This document shows, one piece after another, positions 25,077 to 34,349 of a DNA stretch of 64,000 bases. The notes beneath the pieces are model-generated. The model did not search any database. It was not told the DNA's origin and saw nothing but the letters and a program-made list of their open reading frames with translations. Within the stretch, counting starts at the first letter, position 1. Each line of letters starts with the position of its first letter. The translations under genes and the position numbers were made by a program. The DNA is from Oscillospiraceae bacterium (GTDB taxonomy: Bacteria; Bacillota; Clostridia; Oscillospirales; Ruminococcaceae): positions 62,001 through 126,000 of the forward strand of contig CACZDM010000004.1 of the NCBI GenBank assembly GCA_902779915.1. Direction: 5' to 3'.

Positions 25077-26567
25077 TTACCAACAGTCGTCATATATATT
25101 TATATTATCAAAATTATGCTGATTTTTTTGAATCAATAGGCCCTTGTTCGAGCTTGGTTTATCCTCGCATTTTTCCAGTTTAAATCTCTGAGTATCTCCT
25201 CCTTGCATAGCCCAGCAATGAACGTCAGCGCCATTTTCAGCTTTTGCGCTAGCAACCTCCATACACACATTGCTGCACTTAGACACAACATAACAATAAC
25301 CCTCTCCATCAGGAACAATAAACCACTTCTGAGCATTTCTTTTAAATTTCTTGCATAGCAATATATTTTTAAAGCTGTCAAGAACATCAAGCATCTTTTC
25401 AGAACACATCAATTCTATATCAAGCATATTTCCAGAACACACCGCTTCTATCGTGTAATATCCATCGGAATGATACTGAATTTTAAATTTTTGCGAATCA
25501 GTTCCGTTTCTACTTGACAATTCAAGATTTGAGCAGTTATTTTTGCTATCACCTTTTATTGTTAGACACATATTCGGGTCAAGTTTGCTGGAAATGGTGT
25601 ATATGCCGTCATCAATGGTTCTGTTAGCAACTAATTTGGGATTTTTTCTCAATTCTAAAATTTTTTTCTCAACCGCAATAACTTCTGGAACTTTATCATA
25701 AAATCCACTCTTTATTGCATATTCCCACCATATTTCAGCAAAAAGCGCACCAAAATTCTCCCAGGGCTTTAGTGGTGGGCAAGCATAATGTATCACCACC
25801 GGATCATAAAGAGCTTCATCATTCTGAACTTTACTATAAAACGAAAACCAAGGTTTTTTATAGAAATCGAAAAAAAATTCCATAAAACTATATTTGGGCG
25901 GTAATATCATTATTTTTTCATGACAACAAGCGTTAATTGTGTCTTGATCTTGACAAGTTATTTCTTTGCACTTATTAACCCTGTTTTCAATAAACCATTT
26001 AAATTTGTCTTCAATTTTATCGTCTCTCAATTTCTTCAAATTCATCAACAAAACTCCGCAATTTATATATTTACTCTTGTCTTTAATTCCTAAAACTTCA
26101 GCTAATTTAGAGTCTATATCCCGATCTTTAACCCCTCCAACATAATAATCATCCACACTAATGTTGAAAAATTCAGATAAATCTTTACTAACAACAACAT
26201 CTCCATCTAAATATATGCATTTATCATGCATGTATAATACACTGGGTAGATTTAATCTATAATATGTAGGCGCTGCCAGTTCTCCTCTTGTTTTAGCATC
26301 CTTAAACTCATTCTTCATATCAATAAAATTAATTTCAAACTGTTTAGATTTATATTTTTCTTTCAAACTCAAAATTTTTTGTTTGTTTTCATCTGTGAAA
26401 TCTCCAGGAGCCAAAAGATAGTATTTATATTCAGTTTCTTCTTTAACATTTTCAAGCATCGACGTCATGGCAACAATCGTTGGCAATGTGTAGTTATTAT
26501 CAAGACACATTGCAATTGGTATCTCCGTTTTAGCGCAAACGTTCACATTTGATAAAATCTTTTTCAT
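25077..26567 (-). CDS. GT8 glycosyltransferase fused to a ricin-type lectin domain
   Basis: Residues 15-290 form a family 8 glycosyltransferase. AMCLDNNYTLPT lies at 19-30, and the donor/metal motif DGD at 121-123 inside IYLDGDVVVS. YINCGVLLMNL is at 167-177, QDQD at 206-209 and HYACPPLKPW at 260-269. Residues about 320-466 form a ricin-B-type beta-trefoil with three Q-x-F/W marks (QKF 359-361, QKW 413-415, QRF 460-462). There is no signal peptide or membrane helix. GT8 enzymes move glucose or galactose to glycans or proteins. The lectin may hold the acceptor. GGAGG six bases upstream supports the ATG. This could be a wall or LOS-type enzyme, or a host-directed effector. The fusion is unusual, and the neighbouring repeats suggest a mobile region. 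Confidence 0.85.
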   Translation of the reverse strand: MKKILSNVNVCAKTEIPIAMCLDNNYTLPTIVAMTSMLENVKEETEYKYYLLAPGDFTDENKQKILSLKEKYKSKQFEINFIDMKNEFKDAKTRGELAAPTYYRLNLPSVLYMHDKCIYLDGDVVVSKDLSEFFNISVDDYYVGGVKDRDIDSKLAEVLGIKDKSKYINCGVLLMNLKKLRDDKIEDKFKWFIENRVNKCKEITCQDQDTINACCHEKIMILPPKYSFMEFFFDFYKKPWFSFYSKVQNDEALYDPVVIHYACPPLKPWENFGALFAEIWWEYAIKSGFYDKVPEVIAVEKKILELRKNPKLVANRTIDDGIYTISSKLDPNMCLTIKGDSKNNCSNLELSSRNGTDSQKFKIQYHSDGYYTIEAVCSGNMLDIELMCSEKMLDVLDSFKNILLCKKFKRNAQKWFIVPDGEGYCYVVSKCSNVCMEVASAKAENGADVHCWAMQGGDTQRFKLEKCEDKPSSNKGLLIQKNQHNFDNINIYDDCW

Positions 26568-26701
26568 AAAAACCCTCCTTAAACATGATAAATTAAAAAT
26601 ATTATGTAAAAATTTAAATTAACATTATTTTATTATCGTTTTTAAACTATCCTCCTTTCTTTCTAATTTTTATATTAACATTTACTTTTCTTACACTATT
26701 T

Positions 26702-26730
26702 ATTATAAATTCAAAAATGAACAAATACAA
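26702..26730 (-). promoter_or_regulatory. possible promoter of the GT8-lectin gene
   Basis: On the minus strand TTGTAT (26730-26725) and TATAAT (26707-26702) are separated by 17 bases. The leader would be about 130 bases. It contains an unused strong ribosome site (AAAGGAGG near 26659-26652) with no start codon at a usable distance. Confidence 0.4.
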
Positions 26731-26954
26731 GTGTCAAATTCACTAAATTTTCGAGTAATTTTTTATTTAATTTGACTAAATACAAAATATTTTATATTAA
26801 TTAAAAATTGCAATAAAAAGCAGAAGTCAAGTAATGAGCGCCCTAGAGGACGCTAGCCTACCACTTTTAAGGGCACTATGCATAAGATTTTGCGCAAGAA
26901 GGGTTTTCAAAGCAAAGCCACATAGGAAGGCATATTCCTCAAAAAACTGCGCAA

Positions 26955-27082
26955 AACAAACAAAAGCACACTCTCCCTGAAAACACATAAAGTGCTAAAG
27001 GAGAGCGCGCCATACAACGCAACAGTAAACGGCGGAAGTATTACTGATTGCAGAGCTAGCAATCTATGATTCCTAACCCCTG
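26955..27082 (-). ncRNA. putative structured RNA or attenuator transcript, about 130 nt
   Basis: A consensus promoter (27117-27089) would start a minus-strand transcript near 27082. It can form GATTGC/GCAATC and CAGTAA/TTACTG hairpins. It then forms a strong CTCTCC/GGAGAG stem (27005-27000 with 26975-26970) followed by TTTTGTTTGTTTTG, a terminator-like end near 26955. No open frame of note lies inside. I do not recognise an RNA family. It is not an evident 6S, SRP, tmRNA or RNase P RNA. It may instead be an attenuated leader of the GT8-lectin gene. Confidence 0.45.
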
Positions 27083-27088
27083 ACCCCT

Positions 27089-27117
27089 ATTCTAGCACAT
27101 TTGCATTGTTTTGTCAA
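27089..27117 (-). promoter_or_regulatory. sigma-A promoter of the putative RNA
   Basis: On the minus strand TTGACA (27117-27112) and TAGAAT (27094-27089) are separated by 17 bases. The -10 region TGTGCTAGAAT is identical to that of bioY. Confidence 0.65.
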
Positions 27118-27320
27118 CCCCTTTTGCAAAATTTTTTTAAAAACAATGTCAAATGTTCGGCAAACGCTTCCCAACTCCCATTTATCCAAGCATATCACAC
27201 TTTTAGACAAGTTGAAGGGACAAACCTAGCTTAACAAAAAAGTATAATTAGTGTTTTTTTAGCAATTTCACTTGATATAAACCGTTTTAAAATATATAAC
27301 TTTTTTTTGGGGGATAATTG

Positions 27321-27329
27321 TGATATAAT
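27321..27329 (+). promoter_or_regulatory. extended -10 promoter of the GT4 gene
   Basis: TGATATAAT at 27321-27329 is an extended -10 box identical to the one before phoH. No good -35 box is present. The predicted leader is about 35 bases, ending in GAGGAG before the ATG at 27371. Confidence 0.5.
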
Positions 27330-27370
27330 GTTACTGGGATTTATTTGTTAATGAGGAGAATGATTTATTT

Positions 27371-28609
27371 ATGAAAATAGCGTTGTTTACTGAAACATAT
27401 ATTCCTTCGATTAACGGAGTTGTTACTCATGTTAAAGCGTTAAAGTCTGGGCTTGAAAAGCTGGGCCACGAGGTTCTTATCGTCTGCGCTTCGCCCGGGG
27501 CTAAACATCACCATGTTGAAAACGGGGTTTTATATTGTCCTGGCGTCAATCTCAAAAAGCTATATAACTATGGCGTTGCGGCTCCAAAAAGTCACGTTAG
27601 GTATAAATATATAAAAAAGTTCGATCCCGATATAATTCACATACACACCGAGTTTGGCATTGGATATTCCGGGACGATTGCAGCTAAGCTTTTAAATATT
27701 CCATTAATCTACACTATGCACACAATGTATGATGACTATTTATACTATGTTGCGCCGAAAAAATTTATTAAGATTGCCAAAAAAACCTCCCATGCATATG
27801 CTAAAATTTTAGCAGAAAAGGCGACTTGCTTGACAGGGCCTTCAAAAAAAGTTGAAGAATTTTTTAGATCTTGTGGGGTTCAAAAGCCAGTTTATGTTGT
27901 TCCAAATCCCGTTGAAATAGACAAATTCAAGCCCCAGTGCGTTAGCGAGGAAAAAAGAGCGCTGATTCGCAAAAAGCTTGGAATACTCGCGGATGAGCTG
28001 GCCGTTTGCTTTTGCGGAAGGTTGGGTCGTGAAAAAAACATAGACACTCTTTTAAAATATTGGAGCGAGGTTGTTGAGGGCGACAGAAAATGCAAACTTT
28101 TAATTTTTGGGGACGGGCCTTCGAGAAAAGAACTTGAAAAATATTCTAATAGGTTGAAAATTAATGACACAGTCAACTTTTTAGGAAAAATTTCCCATGA
28201 TAACCTGCCGCCATACTACGCTAGCTGTGATATATATATAACCGCCTCGCTTTCAGACACAAACTCCATATCCATGCTGGAGGCCATGGCAACGGGTTTG
28301 CCTGTTGTTCACATATACGACGAATTAAACAAAGGACAAGTTATTGACGGATATAATGGATTTATATATAAAAATTCGGCTCAAATGAAAAAAATAATAG
28401 ATGACTATAAAAAAATATCAAATGATGAAAAAAACGAAATCAGTAAAAATTCGAGAAGGTCGGTTTTAAAATACGGAGATATAACGCTGGCAAAAAATCT
28501 GTTAAATATTTATAAACAAGCCCGCCAGATCTATTCTGAGCCGAATTCGGTTAAACGAAAACTTCAGTTAAACTATCAAAAGATTAAAAACAAAATTAAA
28601 AAGCAATAG
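27371..28609 (+). CDS. GT4 family glycosyltransferase
   Basis: The 412-residue protein has the two-domain GT-B fold: IALFTETYIPSINGVVTHV at 3-21, HTEFGIGYSG near 93-102, and in the C-domain GRLGREKNIDTLL near 217-229 and the donor-site block SISMLEAMATGLPVV near 299-313. Closest by eye are diacylglycerol 3-glucosyltransferases and related processive lipid glycosyltransferases, which make glycolipid anchors for teichoic acids. The acceptor cannot be set from sequence. GAGGAG precedes the ATG. It converges on yfhO, another glycolipid-polymer gene. Confidence 0.88.
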   Translation: MKIALFTETYIPSINGVVTHVKALKSGLEKLGHEVLIVCASPGAKHHHVENGVLYCPGVNLKKLYNYGVAAPKSHVRYKYIKKFDPDIIHIHTEFGIGYSGTIAAKLLNIPLIYTMHTMYDDYLYYVAPKKFIKIAKKTSHAYAKILAEKATCLTGPSKKVEEFFRSCGVQKPVYVVPNPVEIDKFKPQCVSEEKRALIRKKLGILADELAVCFCGRLGREKNIDTLLKYWSEVVEGDRKCKLLIFGDGPSRKELEKYSNRLKINDTVNFLGKISHDNLPPYYASCDIYITASLSDTNSISMLEAMATGLPVVHIYDELNKGQVIDGYNGFIYKNSAQMKKIIDDYKKISNDEKNEISKNSRRSVLKYGDITLAKNLLNIYKQARQIYSEPNSVKRKLQLNYQKIKNKIKKQ

Positions 28610-28620
28610 GTTTTTTATCA

Positions 28621-31017
28621 TTATATTTTGTTTTTATTGCTACTGAAATTTCTTGGTCCAAACCTGTCGGGGTTTCTTTTTGCGAGCTTTTTCGAGATGA
28701 TAATATATAAAACATATAGAAAAAATCCAAGAATCATGATTATAAATGACTCGATTAAACCCGGTGTTTTATATTCAAAATGTATTTTATTTTCACCCTT
28801 GCTGCATTTAACGGCCATCATTCCCGAGTCGACATTTTCAATTTCAGCAGGGGCGTCGTTGACCGTTGCAGTCCAGCCGGATTCGTAGGGAACAGTGAAC
28901 ACAACTAAATTTTCCTTTTCAAGCGAAATGTCTGCTGTGAATTCATATGAATTGTGTGAAAAATTTTTGCAGCATTTGCGTTTTAACATATTCGCATCCG
29001 ACAGCATATTTTGGTTTGAAAGCTTGGCGGCTTGTTCATCGGAAATTGGGGTTAAAAAGTTTTTATATTTCGCTTTTTGTTCACCATTTAGCAAAACTCC
29101 TTTTAAAAGAAGCCGATCTTTGTCGTGAGAACGTGTCTCTTCCCAAGTTTTCGAATCTATATATTGATCCATCGCAAATCCCATTGGAACGAAATTTTTG
29201 TTTTCATATATGTCGAACTCGTTTTGATGGCTTTGGAATTCAAATCCGGGCGGGATTGGGTCGCCTTTTAAAGTTTCATATAAATTCTCATGAAGTATAA
29301 TATATTTGACTGACAAAAAGTGGCGCAGTCCAAAATATTCATCGTGGCCTATTCTTGAAGCAACGTCTCTCTTGGTTCCAAGGTTGATGTAAAATGTCAT
29401 TATGGAGGAGGGAACTGTGCTTTGGAATGCTTGAATTGAAGGCTTTTTCCAAAACATTGGCCAGTTATCTGTGCTTTGTTCGCTAAATGTGTCAACCCTG
29501 TAAAAATTTTGCTCATCCAAATCAAACCGGGAGTTTAGCCCTCGCTCAACAATGTCTTGATATGCTTCATACCCACCACAACACGATCCGTGCGTTAATT
29601 GTGCTATTGAACATATACATATAAATCCACACAAAATATATATTGAGCTATTATAAAATTTTCCTGTGTTTCGCTTTTTTATTAAAATATGAGTTAAAAT
29701 TATTCCCGAAAGAGCAATAGCGATGTTTATCCAAAACATTATGGGATATTTCGGCATTTGGAAAAATATTATATTATCGTCTTGTTTTTTTGGCAGTATC
29801 CCTATTAACGAGAAAGACAAAATCAATATGAAGCAAAACTTGATTCCAAAGCCAAGATTTATGTTTTTCTTTTCCAGAGAAATAGCCGTTGCCAAGGCCA
29901 TCATCAGTGTCAGGATATAAAACCACCTTGTGTAGAACGATGAATTAAAGCCGTTAAATGCGCTGTTTAAAATGGGGATAAACATCATTACAAAAAGCGT
30001 TATCAAGATATATTTTATCCAGGACTTTTTGACTGCTCGGATAAACGAAATAACGCAAGACATCCCAAACATCGGCAAATACGCCGCAACTGAATACCAT
30101 TTTGCGTCTGAATCCGGAAAAAAGTTTGGAAACGCGGGCATATCTGGCGGAAAAAACAAACTGTGTATTAAAAGTCCATATTTTTGAATGTTTCCGTAAA
30201 ACAGCATATCATAGCCAAAAAGCAAGCTTGAAACTCTCGGATTTTGCATAACCATCAAAGCCGACGGGATGAACAAAATGATTCCCATCATGACGCCCAA
30301 AATGGATTCTATGGATATGCAAATTAGAGACTGTGGATTTATTTTAAACCCGCCGGTGAAGCATCTAAAACAAAAGTATATTATTAAAAAAACAACTGAT
30401 GGGACGAAAAAATAATAGCTTATTAATAAATTTAGCGCAACCGTTAGGGCAAACAATCCTTTTTTGTTGTTTATCATTAGCTCTTCCATCGCAATCAACA
30501 TTAGCGGAAAAAACGCGATTATTTCGTGAAAATGGTTATAGAAAATGTTATAAATTGAAAAGCCCGAAAAAGCGTATAGAAGCGCGCCAATAAAGGCCAT
30601 ATGGGGGGTTTTAACAAAGCGCCTGATGAATGCGTATGAAGTCAAAGCTGCGATTGAAATCTTTAAAACAAGAAGCGGCGTCATTAAATATGGCAAAAAT
30701 TCGTTTGGAAAGGGAATTGTCAGCCAAAAAAACGGACTGCCCAAAAGATAAAAGCTATATGAAGCGATAAAATTAGCCCCCAAATCCGTTTTCCAGTTCC
30801 AGCCAAAATCACCGTTTCTGACCGCGTCGTGAGCAAGTTGATAGAACGGAATTTGTTGAACATTATAGTCGCCATATAATAAAAAGACTCCCTTGTAAAA
30901 AATCAAAAATGGCAGAAAGATTATGATGGATATGATCCCAGCCAGCAAAAATATTCTTAAATAGTTTTTAAATTCATTTTCAGTTGGAGTTACTAGAATT
31001 TTTAAAGCGCTTTTCAT
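28621..31017 (-). CDS. yfhO: YfhO family membrane glycosyltransferase-like protein
   Basis: The 798-residue protein has about 12-13 membrane helices and a large C-terminal soluble domain before a last helix. The N-terminal part reads LLYGDYNVQQIPFYQLAHD (about 43-61) and LGANFIASYSFYLLGSPF, the YfhO pattern. YfhO proteins are thought to be undecaprenyl-sugar dependent glycosyltransferases that decorate lipoteichoic acid. AGGAGG at 31035-31030 fixes the ATG at 31017, with a rather long 12-base spacing, over the upstream ATG at 31047. The neighbouring GT4 enzyme may act on the same polymer. Confidence 0.87.
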   Translation of the reverse strand: MKSALKILVTPTENEFKNYLRIFLLAGIISIIIFLPFLIFYKGVFLLYGDYNVQQIPFYQLAHDAVRNGDFGWNWKTDLGANFIASYSFYLLGSPFFWLTIPFPNEFLPYLMTPLLVLKISIAALTSYAFIRRFVKTPHMAFIGALLYAFSGFSIYNIFYNHFHEIIAFFPLMLIAMEELMINNKKGLFALTVALNLLISYYFFVPSVVFLIIYFCFRCFTGGFKINPQSLICISIESILGVMMGIILFIPSALMVMQNPRVSSLLFGYDMLFYGNIQKYGLLIHSLFFPPDMPAFPNFFPDSDAKWYSVAAYLPMFGMSCVISFIRAVKKSWIKYILITLFVMMFIPILNSAFNGFNSSFYTRWFYILTLMMALATAISLEKKNINLGFGIKFCFILILSFSLIGILPKKQDDNIIFFQMPKYPIMFWINIAIALSGIILTHILIKKRNTGKFYNSSIYILCGFICICSIAQLTHGSCCGGYEAYQDIVERGLNSRFDLDEQNFYRVDTFSEQSTDNWPMFWKKPSIQAFQSTVPSSIMTFYINLGTKRDVASRIGHDEYFGLRHFLSVKYIILHENLYETLKGDPIPPGFEFQSHQNEFDIYENKNFVPMGFAMDQYIDSKTWEETRSHDKDRLLLKGVLLNGEQKAKYKNFLTPISDEQAAKLSNQNMLSDANMLKRKCCKNFSHNSYEFTADISLEKENLVVFTVPYESGWTATVNDAPAEIENVDSGMMAVKCSKGENKIHFEYKTPGLIESFIIMILGFFLYVLYIIISKKLAKRNPDRFGPRNFSSNKNKI

Positions 31018-31067
31018 AAATTTAAATATCCTCCTCAAAATCAACATTAAAAAAACAGCTGCATAGC

Positions 31068-31097
31068 ATTATACCACTAAGTCGACATAAATAGCAA
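31068..31097 (-). promoter_or_regulatory. promoter of yfhO
   Basis: On the minus strand TTGCTA (31097-31092) and a perfect TATAAT (31073-31068) are separated by 18 bases. It is back to back with the hprK promoter. Confidence 0.55.
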
Positions 31098-31139
31098 CAT
31101 TTTTTTAATAAATTGCCAATTTTTATTTTAGTTTGTGGC

Positions 31140-31168
31140 TTGAAAATGGCAATGATATGGTGTATAAT
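31140..31168 (+). promoter_or_regulatory. promoter of hprK
   Basis: TTGAAA (31140-31145) and TATAAT (31163-31168) are separated by 17 bases, with TG directly before the -10 box. Confidence 0.7.
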
Positions 31169-31210
31169 TATATTTGTGTTTTGAAATCAAATTTGTTTTG
31201 GAGGAAGTTT

Positions 31211-32137
31211 ATGGGGCGATATAGCGTAAAGTTGTCTAAATTAATTGATGAATTTAATTTGGAATCTATATATCTTCCTAAAAAATCTGAGGACATACTA
31301 ATATATGCGTCGGAAGTGAACCGCCCTGGCCTTCATATTTCGGGGTTTTATAAGTGTTTTCAGCCTTCAAGGATTCAAATTATTGGAATAATGGAAACAG
31401 CATATTTAAATGACATGAGTTCGCAGCTTCGGATGGAGCGCCTGATGATCCTTTGCAAAAAAAGAATTCCTGCAATCGTCGTGACAACCAACAATAAAAT
31501 ATTTGACGAAATGATTGAGGCCGCAAAACACTATGACATACCTCTTCTCAGGACAAATGAATCAACCTCAAGCTTTATGTCATCTTTGATTGTTTTTCTA
31601 AATTCCGAATTGGGCCCGCGAAAGGGAATTCATGGAGTTTTTGTTGAGGTTTATGGTGAAGGAGTTTTAATAACCGGTGAAAGCGGCGTTGGAAAAAGCG
31701 AAACAGCTGTTGAGTTGATTAAACGTGGACATCGGCTGATTGCGGATGATGAGGTTGAAATAAGGCGTGTTTCAGACAACATTTTGATGGGAGCAGCTCC
31801 TAAAAACATAAAACATTTTATGGAGCTTCGTGGAATCGGAATTGTTAACGTCAGAAGGCTGTTTGGGGTTTGCTCGATAAAAAACAAAGAAAAGGTCAAT
31901 ATGATCATTGAGCTAAAGTCTTGGGCGCCAAATCAAGATTATGACAGGACAGGTTTAAAAAATCAATTTGCTGATATATTAAACGTTAGGATTCCTAAAT
32001 ATACGATTCCAATCAAGCCGGGAAGGAATTTGGCAATAATAATAGAAGCGGCAGCCATCAACAACAGGCAGAAAAAAATGGGATATAACGCTGCGGAAGA
32101 TTTGTTCTCGAAGCTTGGTTTTGAAGATGTTGAATAA
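31211..32137 (+). CDS. hprK: HPr kinase/phosphorylase
   Basis: The 308-residue enzyme has the P-loop GESGVGKSE at about 156-164, IADDEVEIRR near 177-186 and the HprK signature RGIGIVNVRRLFGV near 213-226. It phosphorylates Ser46 of HPr and removes it again, controlling catabolite repression and PTS activity in Firmicutes. GGAGG six bases upstream fixes the ATG at 31211, and the 26-codon upstream extension of the frame is not translated. The cluster hprK-murB-rapZ-yvcK-whiA-HPr-dnaE-pfkA is common in Clostridia. Here yvcK and the HPr/Crh gene are missing, so the substrate must be encoded elsewhere if it exists. Confidence 0.93.
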   Translation: MGRYSVKLSKLIDEFNLESIYLPKKSEDILIYASEVNRPGLHISGFYKCFQPSRIQIIGIMETAYLNDMSSQLRMERLMILCKKRIPAIVVTTNNKIFDEMIEAAKHYDIPLLRTNESTSSFMSSLIVFLNSELGPRKGIHGVFVEVYGEGVLITGESGVGKSETAVELIKRGHRLIADDEVEIRRVSDNILMGAAPKNIKHFMELRGIGIVNVRRLFGVCSIKNKEKVNMIIELKSWAPNQDYDRTGLKNQFADILNVRIPKYTIPIKPGRNLAIIIEAAAINNRQKKMGYNAAEDLFSKLGFEDVE

Positions 32138-32540
32138 AAATTTTTGTCAAATGGCGTGTTTTTTTGATATTTATAGAATATTTTCAGCTTTTGTTTTTTA
32201 GGATTGGGTTATTTAGCGCCCTTAAAATTTTTGCTTTAAAAAAATCAAAAATTTAAAAAATTGTTTTTAATTTAAGCTGTCCTTGATTTGAAAATTAATA
32301 AACTTTTGGATTTTTCCGATTTGGGCGCGGCTTTTGTTAAATTTTTTCCATGCGGACGGGCTCTTAACTTGGCGAGCAAAGCTTTTTTTAATTTGTTTGA
32401 TCTGGGAAAAATGTACATCCGCCCTTAAAAATCTCTTTTTGCCCGCCAAGAAATTTTGTCGTCTTTGCCAATTGCGCGATTTAAATATTTTTGAATATGT
32501 TTAATATATTTTAAATAAAATAAAAAAAAGGGGGCTTGCT
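32138..32540. other. 403-bp AT-rich gap before murB, no clear gene
   Basis: I see no supported gene here. A 60-codon minus-strand frame (32267-32449) from a TTG lacks a ribosome site and resembles nothing known. Short sequences such as GATTGGGTTATTTAGCGCCC near 32202 faintly recall the repeat family. The gap may be a decayed gene. Confidence 0.5.
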
Positions 32541-33455
32541 GTGGTGTCAGAATGCGGATATATTAAGGATTTACTCAGTCAAAAAGACATTTTGTGTGTT
32601 GAAAATGAATCCTTAAAAAAACACACGTCATTTAAAATAGGAGGAAAATGCAAAATATTAGCATATCCGAAAAATTCAGAACAAGTCTTTTATATATTAA
32701 ACATATGCAAAAATAATGGAATCCCATACTTTATTTTGGGAAAAGGCAGCAATTTACTGGTTTCTGATTCAGGTTTTGAAGGTGTTGTGATATCCAGCAA
32801 AAATTTGAACAACATAAAATTAATATCGGATAATGAAATTTATTGTGAAAGCGGCGTTAATCTGTCAAAACTTTGTAGCTTTGCTTTGGAAAATTCTCTG
32901 TCGGGCTTGGAATTTGCGTTTGGAATCCCAGGAAGCGTTGGCGGAGCTGTTTTCATGAATGCTGGAGCGTATGGTGGGGAAATGAAAGATGTTGTTAAAA
33001 ATGTGACTCATCTAGATAATATGGGAAATATTCAAAAATTTCGGGGGCGTGACCTGAAATTTTCATATAGACATAGCGTGTATCAAGAACAGGAGAGCTT
33101 TATTTTAGGGGTTGTTTTAAAGCTTTCAAAGGCGGAAAAGTCAAAGATTAAGCTCAAAATGGACGAATTGCTCGGAAAGCGAAAAGCAAAGCAACCGTTG
33201 GAATTTCCAAGCGCGGGGTCGGTTTTTAAGCGCCCGAAAAATGCATATGCAGCTGAGTTGATCGAAAAATGTGGGCTCAAAGGGGAAAAAATTGGAGGCG
33301 CGCAGGTTAGCGAAAAACACAGCGGCTTTATCGTGAATTTAGGGGGCGCAACAAGCGATGATGTCAATAATTTGATAAAAAAAATTCAAAAGGTTGTTGT
33401 CAAAAATTCGGGAGTTTTTTTGGAGCCGGAAATTAAATATATAAAATCCAAATAA
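32541..33455 (+). CDS. murB: UDP-N-acetylenolpyruvoylglucosamine reductase
   Basis: The 304-residue flavoenzyme has HTSFKIGGKC near 29-38, the FAD block ILGKGSNLLVSD near 71-82, LSGLEFAFGIPGSVGGAVFMNAG (113-135), the catalytic Ser in FPSAGSVFKRP, and GGAQVSEKHSGFIVN near 253-267, ending with the catalytic Glu in EPEIK. It makes UDP-MurNAc for peptidoglycan. A GTG start follows GGGGG. It is the first gene of murB-rapZ-whiA-dnaE. Confidence 0.94.
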   Translation: MVSECGYIKDLLSQKDILCVENESLKKHTSFKIGGKCKILAYPKNSEQVFYILNICKNNGIPYFILGKGSNLLVSDSGFEGVVISSKNLNNIKLISDNEIYCESGVNLSKLCSFALENSLSGLEFAFGIPGSVGGAVFMNAGAYGGEMKDVVKNVTHLDNMGNIQKFRGRDLKFSYRHSVYQEQESFILGVVLKLSKAEKSKIKLKMDELLGKRKAKQPLEFPSAGSVFKRPKNAYAAELIEKCGLKGEKIGGAQVSEKHSGFIVNLGGATSDDVNNLIKKIQKVVVKNSGVFLEPEIKYIKSK

Positions 33456-33473
33456 AAAAAGGAGGCCAGACAG

Positions 33474-34337
33474 ATGGAAATGATAATAATAACGGGGTTG
33501 TCGGGCTCCGGAAAATCCAGGACAATAAACATTTTGGAAGACATTGGATTTTTTTGCGTTGACAATTTGCCTCCAAAGTTAATTTCAAAATTTGTTCAAA
33601 TCGGGGAAGCTTCAAAGGGAAATCTAAACAAAATTGCGATTGTGACGGATATACGGGGCGGCCAGATGTTTGAGGATATATTCGAAGAAATCAACTGTTT
33701 AAACCGCGATCATGTCAACTATAAAATTTTATTTTTGGATGCGGATGATGAAATTTTAAAAAGACGTTTTAGCGCAACCCGGCGGAAACACCCTTTGATC
33801 GGGCTTGATGGTTGTTTTAACATAATGGACGCAATAAAAAAGGAACGAAAATTGTTGTCGGATGTCAAAGATAGATCAACCTATGTTGTTAACACGTCTG
33901 ATTTAACAAATGCCCAACTCAAAGAACAAATTGGCAGGTTATTTTTGAACGAATCTAAAGATATTATAATTATTAATTTTGTTTCTTTTGGCTTTAAGCA
34001 TGGCGATATAACCTGCGCAGACTTGGTTTTTGACGTCAGATGCCTGCCCAATCCATACTATATGAGCAACTTAAAATTTAAAACAGGCCTGGATGCCGAG
34101 GTTCGGGATTATGTTACTTCATTCAAAGAAAGCACGCAATTAATAGAAAAACTTGAGGATTTGATAGATTTTTTGATTCCGCTATATATAAAGGAAGGAA
34201 AAAGTCAACTGACAATCGCATTTGGCTGCACAGGCGGGCTTCACAGGTCAGTCACATTTGCTGAATATTTTTATAAAAACTTCCTAAAAAAAGGCAACAC
34301 AGTTAGTGTTAGTCATAGAGATATAAACAAGAGGTAG
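33474..34337 (+). CDS. rapZ: RapZ/YvcJ nucleotide-binding adapter
   Basis: The 287-residue protein has the P-loop GLSGSGKSRT at 8-17, the FCVDNLPP block near 28-35 and the C-terminal signature GCTGGLHRSV near 259-268. RapZ/YvcJ binds nucleotides and aminosugar metabolites. In Firmicutes it is linked to competence and to glmS-like control. AGGAGG eight bases upstream supports the ATG. Normally yvcK follows; here whiA follows after 12 bases. Confidence 0.93.
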   Translation: MEMIIITGLSGSGKSRTINILEDIGFFCVDNLPPKLISKFVQIGEASKGNLNKIAIVTDIRGGQMFEDIFEEINCLNRDHVNYKILFLDADDEILKRRFSATRRKHPLIGLDGCFNIMDAIKKERKLLSDVKDRSTYVVNTSDLTNAQLKEQIGRLFLNESKDIIIINFVSFGFKHGDITCADLVFDVRCLPNPYYMSNLKFKTGLDAEVRDYVTSFKESTQLIEKLEDLIDFLIPLYIKEGKSQLTIAFGCTGGLHRSVTFAEYFYKNFLKKGNTVSVSHRDINKR

Positions 34338-34349
34338 GGGTTTAAAAAA

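Larger units (their letters stand above)
26815..27240. repeat. repeat-derived intergenic region R6
   Basis: Part of an 803-bp gene-free gap. GAGGACGCTAGCCTACCACTT (about 26847-26867) matches the CTACCACTT/GCGGAC module of the other copies. GGGACAAACCTAGCTTAAC (27218-27236) is a degenerate copy of the repeat end, oriented toward the GT4 promoter. The boundaries are uncertain. The section 26955-27117 looks like a separate RNA gene rather than repeat. Confidence 0.4.

Noticed and set aside
28600..28645. Hairpin AGCAATA/TATTGCT between the GT4 gene and yfhO
   Set aside because: The stem has only seven AT-rich pairs and a very long loop, and one arm lies in coding sequence.
32267..32449. 60-codon lysine-rich minus-strand frame
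   Set aside because: It starts with TTG, has no ribosome site or homologue I recognise, and lies in an AT-rich gap.
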